A stretch of DNA of 22,025 nt from a virus. This document shows, piece by piece, positions 6,781-15,000 of the stretch. A program made the translations under genes and the position numbers. Location of the stretch: IMG/VR virus record IMGVR_UViG_3300037151_000035, positions 1 through 22,025 of that record. One strand, 5' to 3'. Position 1 is the first letter of the stretch; every line of letters begins with the position of its first letter. The notes under the pieces were generated by a model. That model did no database searches and was not told the DNA's origin. It saw only the letters and a list, made by a program, of their open reading frames with translations.

Positions 6781-9700
6781 CGGCCGTACAGCCAGGCGAT
6801 CGTGCCGCCGGATGAGTACGACGACGGGGTGAACGACCCTGGCATCGAGGTGATCGCCGTCTTGTAGAGGTTCGGGTAGAGTCCGCTGATCGCCGCCGAC
6901 CACCCGTAGGACGTGAAGCCGACCGTTACAGGGACGGTGCCGGTAAAGTCCGGCAGGATCGCGAGGTAGTAGTTCGTCCCCGCCGTGATCGCCACGCCGG
7001 AGCCGAGGGTGCCCTCGCAGGTGCCCGCCGACTCCATCGCGGTGGCCATGCTGCCGGTGATCCCGAGGTACGCGCCACCCGAGGCAGGGTAGATCGCCAT
7101 CGCGTTGACGTTCGCGCCGGGCGTGACGCCGCCCGTCTTCAGCCAGGTGCCGAGGACCGTGATCGTCTTGCTGATCGTCGCGGTAGCCAGGAAGCACTGG
7201 ATCTGGTTGGCGGTCAGGCTGACGTTGGAGACGTTGACCTGCGTCAGCGGGATAGTGGCAATCGCGTAGCCAAGCCCGGCGATCGACAGTCCGCCCGCCG
7301 ATCCGTCGGGGATCTGCCCGAACGCGGCCGAGTCGGTCGATACCGAGCCGAACAGCAGCCCGGTCAGCTTGAAGCCGGCCATGGCCACGCTCGCGGCGGG
7401 GGACGGCAACTCGTCCAGGGTCGGGTACGAGCCGAACGCGGGCAGCGCGCCCGCGCCTCCGGAGAGCAGCGGCTGGCCGCTCGAGCCGGTCCCGATCTGG
7501 GTGACCGCGGTGCCGCCGGAGTTGGCTGCCAGAAGCTCGTAGCCCGTCAGGCCGCTGCGGCCCAGTCCGCCGCTGGCCGTGGCCAGGGGCGACGACGAGC
7601 TCGGCCCGGTCGCCGCGAACGTGATGCTGCTGGTCCCGAGCGTGAAGGTGCCGCTGAACGGCTGCACGCCGAACCACTGGCCGCCGTTGACGGTGCCGTA
7701 GGCCGCGTAGCAGACGGTGCCGGGCACCTGTGCGGCGGTGGCCATGCCGCCGTAGCGGGCCAGCCCGTAGGACAGGCTGCCCGACCCGGGCGACACCACC
7801 GTGTAGATGCCGTTGTACGGGGCGTTGGCGCCGGTCTCGTTCTGCACCAGGAGCAGGTTGCCGGGCGCGAGCGTCACGCCGTCGATGGTCCCGAGCGCGG
7901 TATCCGCCGGCCCGGTGATGGTGCCGAGGCTGTAGGTGTAGCCGCCCGGCAGGGTGGTGGTCGTGGCGGCGGTCACCGAGAGGCTGACCTGCACGACGGG
8001 GCTGGCGGACGTCGCGCCCGCGGCGACCAGGCCGTTGGGCACGCTCAGCGCGGTGACGCCGAGGCCGCCCTGGCCGACGGGCAGCGGCAGGGCAACGCTG
8101 GCCCCGGTGCCGTACCAGGTGGTGCCCCCGTTGGCCGTCTGGAGGATAACGACGGTCACGGCCGACGCGACCTGGGTGATGACCGGCGGCGACCCGGACA
8201 GCCAGGTGATGGCCGGCCACGCCGACGACGGGAAGGCCCACGGGCCGCCGCTGGCAGGCTGGGCGATGAGCAGCGTGACCGTCTGCGCCACGGCGGCGGT
8301 CGCCCCCGAGAGCGTCAGCCCCGTCACGGCGGCGCTGAGGGTGATGTTCCACGTCCCGGCCGTGTTCACCGTGATCGCGGGAGTCGCCCCGGCGGTCGCC
8401 AGGGTGCCGATGGCCGCGCCGTAGCGGATGTCCGCCTGGCCGAGCGGCAGGTCATCGCCGAGGACGTACCAGATGCCCGGCGCGTGGGCGTACTGGAGCA
8501 TGACGCCCTGGCTGAGCACTGCCAGCGTGATCGACGTCGAGCCGCCAGCCTTGTTGAACACGTCGGTCCCGCTCGGGTTCCGGACGATGGTGACGGTGTT
8601 GTAGGTGCTGCCCGAGCTTCCCTGCGCGATCATCTTCAGCGCGATCTGCGTCTCGTCGGCCGGGGCGTTGGGAAGCGTGACCGTGAAAGCGCCGGAGGTC
8701 GTGTCACAGGGGTAGAACGTCGCGACCGCGGCCGGCCCGGGGTCGGCGGTGATGACCGCGCTGGCCGTCAGCGCCGAGGCGCCGCCGGGGGGTGCCTCCC
8801 AGTTCCCGTCCGCGCGCAGGAAGTTGGTAGTTCCGCCGCCCAGCTCGATCGCGCCCTGGGCGCTCGTGGTCGCCGCCGGGAGGTCCGCGGCCTGGATGGC
8901 GGACAGCTGCATGTTGCTGCCGGTGCCGCGCAGGTACTCGCCGCTGGTGGTGCCGCCCGCGAGGTTGTTCAGCGCCGTCTGCCGCGTAGCCAGGTCGGAC
9001 AGGTTATTGGCGGGCTCCAGGAACGCCGAGGATGCCTGCGTGGCTGCCGTCCCGAGCCCCAGGTTCGTCCTGGCCGCGCTGGCGGACGCGAGGTCGCTGA
9101 GATTGTTGGCGGTCTGCGCCACGGCGGATGACGCCAGCGTGGCCGCGCTGCCGAGCCCCAGGTTCGTTCGCGCCGTCGGCGCGCTCGCCAGGTCGGACAG
9201 GTTGCTGGCCCGCTGCGCGCTGGCCGCCTCCGCATTGGCCTGCGCGGTGGCGGCGGCACCCGAGGCGTCTGCCCCGACCTCTGCGGCGGTGAGGACGACG
9301 GCACCGGTCTGCGTGTTGACGCTGGAGACCCCGCCGCCGCTCCCGTCCGCCGCAGCCGTGATCCGGCCGTCCGCCTCCACGGTGATGTTCGCCGCGGTAT
9401 AGCTGCCCGGCGTGACGGCGGTCGACGGCAGGACCGTCCCCGAGCCGAGCGTCTTGTTGGTCAGCGTCTGCGTGTCGGCGGTGCCGACGACCGACGACCC
9501 GCTGGCCAGGCCGTGGACCTGCTGGTTGCCGGTGCCCGACTCGCCCGATACGTAGCTCTGGATGTGACCCTGGACGTCGTTGAAGTCCTGGCCGCTCACG
9601 CCGTGCACGACGACCGCGCCGATGGCGTGCGCCTGCGCCGTCGTGCCGTCGATGCCGCGCGTGCAGGGCAGCGTGTAAGGCCCGCTCCCGGTCGGCGCGC

Positions 9701-9875
9701 TGGTGACGGAGACGGCCTCCTGAATGGCCGTGCCCCAGTCGATCAGCACCGTATACGGGTACTCCGCCGGCCACGTCCCCGGCAGCGAGGCGACCACCAC
9801 GCTGCCCGACGACGCGGCGGCCGAGGACAGGGCGGCCGGCTGCGCCGTCGAAACGAAGTACCGCGCAACTGTCAT
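6777..9875 (-). CDS. long tail fibre protein (1032 aa)
   Basis: This is a trimeric-type tail fibre. Residues 1-100 are the adaptor segment shared with the 775-aa fibre (LIDWGTAIQEAVSVTSAP, TRGIDGTTAQAH, VVVHGVSGQD). VGTADTQTLTNKTL near residue 130 and VNTQTGAVVLTAAEVGA near 186 are recurrent fibre motifs. Three 33-residue repeats with NLSDLA and ARTNLGLG follow at about 221-306, probably coiled stalk. GGGTTNFLRADGNWEAPP (about 346-363) is another fibre signature. The middle is low-complexity beta repeats. The last 150 residues (MAIYPASGGAYLG, GTNYYLAILPDF) form a compact domain related in style to the end of the 775-aa fibre, likely receptor-binding. The ATG lies behind GGGTGACCT and 15 bases after the previous stop. 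Confidence 0.88.
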   Translation of the reverse strand: MTVARYFVSTAQPAALSSAAASSGSVVVASLPGTWPAEYPYTVLIDWGTAIQEAVSVTSAPTGSGPYTLPCTRGIDGTTAQAHAIGAVVVHGVSGQDFNDVQGHIQSYVSGESGTGNQQVHGLASGSSVVGTADTQTLTNKTLGSGTVLPSTAVTPGSYTAANITVEADGRITAAADGSGGGVSSVNTQTGAVVLTAAEVGADASGAAATAQANAEAASAQRASNLSDLASAPTARTNLGLGSAATLASSAVAQTANNLSDLASASAARTNLGLGTAATQASSAFLEPANNLSDLATRQTALNNLAGGTTSGEYLRGTGSNMQLSAIQAADLPAATTSAQGAIELGGGTTNFLRADGNWEAPPGGASALTASAVITADPGPAAVATFYPCDTTSGAFTVTLPNAPADETQIALKMIAQGSSGSTYNTVTIVRNPSGTDVFNKAGGSTSITLAVLSQGVMLQYAHAPGIWYVLGDDLPLGQADIRYGAAIGTLATAGATPAITVNTAGTWNITLSAAVTGLTLSGATAAVAQTVTLLIAQPASGGPWAFPSSAWPAITWLSGSPPVITQVASAVTVVILQTANGGTTWYGTGASVALPLPVGQGGLGVTALSVPNGLVAAGATSASPVVQVSLSVTAATTTTLPGGYTYSLGTITGPADTALGTIDGVTLAPGNLLLVQNETGANAPYNGIYTVVSPGSGSLSYGLARYGGMATAAQVPGTVCYAAYGTVNGGQWFGVQPFSGTFTLGTSSITFAATGPSSSSPLATASGGLGRSGLTGYELLAANSGGTAVTQIGTGSSGQPLLSGGAGALPAFGSYPTLDELPSPAASVAMAGFKLTGLLFGSVSTDSAAFGQIPDGSAGGLSIAGLGYAIATIPLTQVNVSNVSLTANQIQCFLATATISKTITVLGTWLKTGGVTPGANVNAMAIYPASGGAYLGITGSMATAMESAGTCEGTLGSGVAITAGTNYYLAILPDFTGTVPVTVGFTSYGWSAAISGLYPNLYKTAITSMPGSFTPSSYSSGGTIAWLYGR
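8958..9215 (-). repeat. three 33-residue repeats in the 1032-aa fibre
   Basis: NLSDLA recurs at residues 225, 258 and 291 of the fibre, each followed about 10 residues later by ARTNLGLG or ALNNLAGG and then AAT. This is a known stalk-type repeat in tail fibres, usually trimeric coiled coil or triple beta. Confidence 0.75.
9626..9663 (-). repeat. 38-bp exact repeat, copy in the 1032-aa fibre gene
   Basis: This is the partner of 2176-2213, in the same orientation and at the equivalent position of the encoded protein (about residues 71-84). Confidence 0.85.
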
Positions 9876-9890
9876 AGGTCACCCGTTCCG

Positions 9891-11264
9891 TTACAACGTG
9901 ACGGTCATGGACAGCGATCCGGTCGCGGCGTCGTAGGCGGCGGCGATCCCCGCGAGCAGGTCCCAGGTGCCGATGCCGGCGACCTCGATCACCAGCACGG
10001 CCATCCCGGCGGTGTAGGAGTTCGGGGCCACGTAGACCCATGCGGGCGCGGTGGTGACCTGGCCGGCGTTAGCCGTGTACCAGCACGTGGCCCGGGTCAG
10101 CCCGGACGGCTCGGACGGGACTGCCGGGCGCCACCAGGAGTGCGTGTCGTCGCCCACGTTCACCGTGGCCGGGGGCGCGCCCGGCGCCTGCCGCCAGCCG
10201 CACAGCGCGAACAGCCAGCTGCCGGCGGACGGCAGCCCGGAGCCGCCGCCGACCGACGTGGCGGGGGTCAGCGGCAGGGCGATCTCGGCGAGGCCGGGCA
10301 GCGAGGGGCCGAACAGGGGGTTCTGCGTGATCGTCCCGGCCCACTGGTTGGCGACGGTCCACTCCGTGGGCGGCGTGCCGTATGCCTGGAGCGTCCCGGC
10401 GCCGGACATGGCGGCGGTGGCCTCGATGGTGACGCTGGCTTCCGCCGCCAGTTCCCCGGCGCCCCCGAGCGCGGCGGAGTCCGGCGGAGCCGAGATCCCG
10501 GCCGCTGCCAGCGTGCCGGCCCCGGAGAGCGACGCCGACGCGGCAGGCCCCCCGGCGGCAGCGAGGGTGCCGGCGCCGCTCATGTCCGCCGTTGCCGACG
10601 CGGTGCCGGACTGGAAGGTGACAGCCGCGGCGGCCCACTGCTCGCCCGCGCCGGTCATCGTGCCCGCGTAGTCCGGGCTGCCCGCGGAGGCGGCCAGCTG
10701 GTAGCCGGCCATGCCTGAGTTGTCGGTCGCGGTCACCGCGAGGCTGGTGCACGTCCAGCCGGACGGTCCGGTGACCGAGGCGTTGCCGCTGAAACTCGCG
10801 CAGCCGAGCCAGAACTCGCCGCCCTGCGCGGTCGGGCCGAAGCTCCCCGTGCCCCATGCTGTCGACAGGCCGATGCCGCTGCCGGTGACGTCCTTGATCG
10901 CAGACGGCGGCCCGTTCACTTCCCAGGCATGCGCGATGATCGAGGTGAGTTCCCCGCCGGACGCGCCGGTCAGGGTGATCGTGACCTCGGTCTCGCCCTC
11001 AAGCTCCGTGGCGAGGTCGGCCCAGCACCCGGCGTAGACGTAGGACTGCTCGTCCGTCCCGGCGTTGCGCTCGCCGTGCTTGTACATCACCCAGTTGTCG
11101 GGTGACGAGCCGAGCGTGACGGCCGTGGAGTACGACCCGGTGTTGAAGTCGATGATGCTCAGCGCCAGCATCACGCTGTTACCAGGCGTGATGTCCGAGC
11201 CGAAGGTGATCGCCAGGCTGGTGCCGACTACCTCGCCGCTGGCGGCCTGGACGACAGTTGCCAC
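9891..11264 (-). CDS. tail structural protein with SGAGTL repeats (457 aa)
   Basis: This is probably a minor tail or adhesin protein; its exact role is unknown. Residues 1-218 form a beta-rich domain (TSLAITFGSDITPGNSVMLAL, AHAWEVNG, VTGPSGWTC). Residues 225-296 are low-complexity repeats with cores MSGAGTLAAAG, LSGAGTLAAAG, LGGAGELAAE and MSGAGTLQAYG. Residues 300-457 form a second beta-rich domain (SAGSWLFALCGWRQAPG, DDTHSWWRPA) that may be related to the first. The same kind of repeat occurs near the N-terminus of the 1028-aa hub. The GTG start is supported by GGAGG five bases upstream. The two flanking domains could bind carbohydrate, but no family is firmly recognised. Confidence 0.75.
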   Translation of the reverse strand: MATVVQAASGEVVGTSLAITFGSDITPGNSVMLALSIIDFNTGSYSTAVTLGSSPDNWVMYKHGERNAGTDEQSYVYAGCWADLATELEGETEVTITLTGASGGELTSIIAHAWEVNGPPSAIKDVTGSGIGLSTAWGTGSFGPTAQGGEFWLGCASFSGNASVTGPSGWTCTSLAVTATDNSGMAGYQLAASAGSPDYAGTMTGAGEQWAAAAVTFQSGTASATADMSGAGTLAAAGGPAASASLSGAGTLAAAGISAPPDSAALGGAGELAAEASVTIEATAAMSGAGTLQAYGTPPTEWTVANQWAGTITQNPLFGPSLPGLAEIALPLTPATSVGGGSGLPSAGSWLFALCGWRQAPGAPPATVNVGDDTHSWWRPAVPSEPSGLTRATCWYTANAGQVTTAPAWVYVAPNSYTAGMAVLVIEVAGIGTWDLLAGIAAAYDAATGSLSMTVTL

Positions 11265-11311
11265 GCTAGCCTCCGGCGGTCAGCGCAGCGGATCGGTACG
11301 GAACGGGATGA

Positions 11312-11707
11312 TCAGGCGAGAGCAGCCGACACCCCGGCCGCCGCCTCCGCGAACGCGTTGCCGTTCGCGACGTAGATCGGGTACCCGGAGTAGCTGCCGA
11401 AGAAGTGCCGCTGCGGGGAGGGATCCCAGATCTCCGTCCCCTCGATCGACCACGAGCTTCCGGAGCCGTTCGTCCACGACAGGGCACCCGAGTTCGACGT
11501 CGCCTGCCCGGAGACCGCGTTCCACGAGATCGCGCTGCCGCCGGGGGTATAGCCGCTGCCGGCCAGCTCGGTCATGTCCGTCCCCGCGCTGCCGATATTG
11601 CTGCCGACCCGCTGCTTCGTGCTGGCCACCGCCGGGTAGGTATAGCCGCTGATGCCGAGGTTGGCCTGCAGCACGTGAGCCGCGTCGGCGGCGTCGTACA
11701 TCGCCAT
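11312..11707 (-). CDS. small tail (fibre-associated) protein (131 aa)
   Basis: This is a short protein of tail-module type. It starts MAMYDAADAAHVLQANLG and continues with small-residue, aromatic and Gly/Ser-rich beta segments (SGALSWTNGSGSSWSIEG, HFFGSYSGYPIYVANG) and an Ala-rich end. Proteins like this are often labelled phage tail fibre protein in Streptomyces-type prophages; that recollection is the basis for the call. The start is ATG at 11707, two bases after the stop of the Cys-rich gene. A second in-frame ATG lies at 11701. No strong Shine-Dalgarno is present, so coupling to the upstream gene is likely. It follows the tape measure region, where tail-tip components are expected. Confidence 0.7.
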   Translation of the reverse strand: MAMYDAADAAHVLQANLGISGYTYPAVASTKQRVGSNIGSAGTDMTELAGSGYTPGGSAISWNAVSGQATSNSGALSWTNGSGSSWSIEGTEIWDPSPQRHFFGSYSGYPIYVANGNAFAEAAAGVSAALA

Positions 11708-11709
11708 GG

Positions 11710-12060
11710 CTACGCCACCGCCTGTCCGCTGAAGTGAACGTACGCGGTCACGACCAGCGGGCGGCAGACCGTGCAGTCCTGCACGCCGAGCCCGCAGTGA
11801 CCCCCGGCGCAGCCCTCGCCGGGGAAGACCCCGCAGGTCTCCGGAGACGGGCAGGCGTGCGCCGAGTGGTCAGCCGTGCACGCGTTCGCGGCCTGCCCGT
11901 GGTGGTGGTCGAGTTTGCAGCACGGGCCGTCAGGCGCGCAGATGACAGCTGCGTCAGGGTCGGCCCGCTGCTCCGGGGCGGTCAGCTCGGCCAGCGCCCC
12001 GCAGCCGGGACAGGCCGCCACCGGCATCTTCGCGGCGTTCTCGTAGATCACGTCAGGCAT
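11710..12060 (-). CDS. Cys/His-rich small protein (116 aa)
   Basis: This gene encodes 116 residues with 12 cysteines (17, 20, 41, 47, 48, 61, 70, 76, 84, 89, 96, 99) and 7 histidines, including HHH at 52-54. CPGC at 17-20 and CTVC at 96-99 look like metal-binding knuckles, so one or two zinc sites or an iron-sulfur site are possible. The first 16 residues (MPDVIYENAAKMPVAA) are not a signal peptide. The ATG is fixed by TAGGAGAG five bases upstream; the open frame extends further but without support. It lies between the tape measure and tail-tip genes, so a structural or assembly role is plausible. No family is recognised. Confidence 0.78.
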   Translation of the reverse strand: MPDVIYENAAKMPVAACPGCGALAELTAPEQRADPDAAVICAPDGPCCKLDHHHGQAANACTADHSAHACPSPETCGVFPGEGCAGGHCGLGVQDCTVCRPLVVTAYVHFSGQAVA

Positions 12061-12091
12061 GGCTCTCCTAGGTGATGGCGAGCGGGAATGA

Positions 12092-15000
12092 TCAGCGGCC
12101 GGGCAGGTTCGGGTAGGTCGTCGGGTTGCGCTTGGCCTTCTGCATGGCGAATTTCTGGCTGACCCGGGCCAGCGTCTGGCCGGAGAGGTTGATGACGATG
12201 TCCGCGTGCAGGTCGCCCGGCGATGACCAGCCGGCGCCCTGCGGGATGACCGGCGCCCGCATCCGGTCGTCATGCGGCGGCCGGTAGCGCTCGTGCGGGG
12301 CCGTGACGTGAGCGCCACCGGATCCGCCGGACGTCCCGGTGCCGGTGCCGAGCTCGGCGTCGATCTTCTTCACGGCGGCCTTGATGGCCGACCCGGAGTC
12401 ACCCAGCGCGGTCATGATCGACACCACGAGGGACTTAGCGATGGACGCCATCTCCGAGTCGACGCCCTTGAGCGAGTCCTTCAGCCCGGCGCCCAGCGCC
12501 TTGCCGATCTGGGAGGCATTCTCGTAAGCCGCGTTGGCCCCGGTCACGCCCAGCCTGGACGACGCCACGCCGATCTCGTCCTGGAGCTTCGCGATGGCCT
12601 TCACGCCGGACGCGCCCTCGCCGAGGATCTGCTGCGCCACGGGCAGCCCCCCGGACACCCCGGCGCCGAGAAGCTGCTGGATGCCTTCCTTGTCCAGCCC
12701 TTCCTTCTTCAGCCTGATGATGTCCTGGCGGAACTCGCGGATCTGGCCGAGTTGCTGCTTCAGGCCCTGCTGGATGCTGGTGTACGGGTTCTGCGACGTG
12801 CCCGCCGCGCCCTCGGCCTGGTCGGCGATCTGGAGGCCTGCGTTGGTGTTCCCCGCGATGCCGATGATGCTGGCCCCGGAGATCGCGGCGGAGGTCACCG
12901 ACTTGGCCAGCGCGTCGGCCGCGGTGATCTGGCTGACCAGCTTCGCCCGCTGCTGGGCGAGGCTCATCAGCTTCCTGTTGTCGGTGTCGAGCAGCTGCGT
13001 CAGCGCCGACCCGCGCAGGGCCTGCGCCGGGTTCCACGATTCCGTTAGCGCCTTCAGGTCGGTGCGGAGCTTCGCGGTGGCGCTCGTGATATCGCTATCA
13101 GTGAACGGGCGGGTTCCGAGCACGTCATCCATGGCCGCCTGGACGGCCGCCTTGCCGCCCATCAGGCCCAGGATCAGGCCGGCGTCGGTGTCCTCGCCGA
13201 CCTTCTGGGCCTTCCTGGACGGCGAGTGCGTCTCCAGCGCGTCCCGCATGGAGGACTCGACGGCACTGGCCACGGACGCAGCCGCAGCCGCGGCAGCGCC
13301 CTCGCCGCCCCGGATGCCGGCCGCGAGGCCCTGGTCGGCCTCCTCGCCGATCGTGCGGAACTCCCCGGGCAGCGGGGCCAGGGCAGCCTGCGCCTGCGAC
13401 ACCAGCGGGCGGATCGCGGCCACGGCCTGCGCGACCCCGGACCGGAACTCCGACGCCAGGGCCGACATGCCGGACGCGGCAGCCGATCGGGCCGCCTGCA
13501 TGGCCTGGCTCACGCCCGCCCGGACGCCGCCGGTCAGCGGGCCGAGCGCGGCGATCGACCGGGCGTCCATGTCCCGGAACGCCGAGGCGACTTGCGAGGA
13601 ACCGGACCGGGCGGCCGACTCCGCGGACTGCATCGCCTTCGCCACGGAGTCCTTAGCCGCGGCCTCGACCTGCGAGGACGACGACTTCACGGCCCTGGAC
13701 AGATCCTGGCCGTACGCCTTCCCGGCATCGTCGCCGGCCTTCGAGGCGGCGTCCTTCCCGCCGTCCAGCGACTTCACGGCCTTATCGGCGGCCGACTTCG
13801 CGTCCCCGGACGCCGAGTCGGTACCCTTGCGGAGCCCGGCACCGTACTGCTTCCCGGCGGTCTCCCCGGCCGCCGTAGCACCCTTCCCGGCATTGGCGAA
13901 CAGGCTCCGGGCGCCCTCGGGGTTCCCGGAGGTCATGTTCTTCTGCATCGACTTCGACCAGCTGGTGATCGCGCCCTGCATCCCGCTGGCCGAATCGCTG
14001 CTGGCGAGATCTTTCTTCGCGGAGTTGAAGAACCGCATCACCGGGGAGTCGGAGCCGATGCCCATCTGCCCCAGCGCCTGCTCGGCCGCGCTCTTCAGCC
14101 GGCTGGTGCTCCCGGAGTTGTGAAACAGCGAGCCGTACGAGCCGAGCGCCCTGGAGATGTCACCGCCGGCGGCTGACAGGTTCCCGAGGTTGACCTTCTC
14201 CAGCGACTGGAAGTCATTGACCATCGTGGTCAGGTCGCCGCCGTGGGTGCCGACGGCGTCCATCACCGTCGACAGGCCCTGCATGCTGCCCTTGAGCGCT
14301 GACATCGCCGCCGGGGTGACGCCCTTGACGAGGCTGCCCATGCTGGCGATGAACTGGCTGCTGCCCTTCGCCATGGCGGGGGAGACCAGGGCGCTGGCCA
14401 CGCCGCCGAGCGACGACATGAGGCTGTGCACCGAGCTGGCGACCTCGGGCATGTCCTTGGTGATGTTGCTGATGAACGTGGTCCCGGCCGGCGACTTGAT
14501 GTTCTTCCCGATGTCACGGAACATGCTGGAGATGACCGGCGCGGCGCCCTTGGCCATGGCCTCCAGCGACGGGATCGCCGCCGTGGCGTCCCTGACCCCG
14601 GACGTTATGTCCTTGAAGGCGTCCTGCTGGATGCCCGAGGTCTTGCTGGCCCGGCTGAACTCGGACGACAGGTCGTGGATCGCCGCCACGGCGGGCCGCA
14701 CGTCCGCCGGGACGCTGGCGTACGCAGCCTGCAGCTTCGCCAGGGCCGCCGCCTCGGCCGTGATGTTGTCCTTCGTCGGGTCGCGCTGCGCCACGCCCCT
14801 GGCAGTGCTGTAGGCCGTCCGGGCTGCCGAGACGGCAGACATGCCCTTCTCGACCTTGTCCAGCGCCGGGTAAGCCATGGCGCCGAAGGAGACGATCCCG
14901 GCGCCCGCGACCATCGCGGCAGGGGCGATCGACCCGACCAGCGCGATGAGGCCGGGGATCATGAGACTGGCCGGCGAGCCGCCCCCGGGCAGCTGCTCGA

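Noticed and set aside
6781-8352. Upstream extension of the 383-aa beta-helix frame to 8352
   Set aside because: The extended part is Arg/His-rich low-complexity shadow of the 1032-aa fibre; recognisable protein begins only at VILPAALA/MAPSF.
12534-14123. 529-codon plus-strand frame opposite the tape measure
   Set aside because: Ser/Ala/Pro-rich antisense shadow created by the biased codons of the tape measure; no independent start signals.
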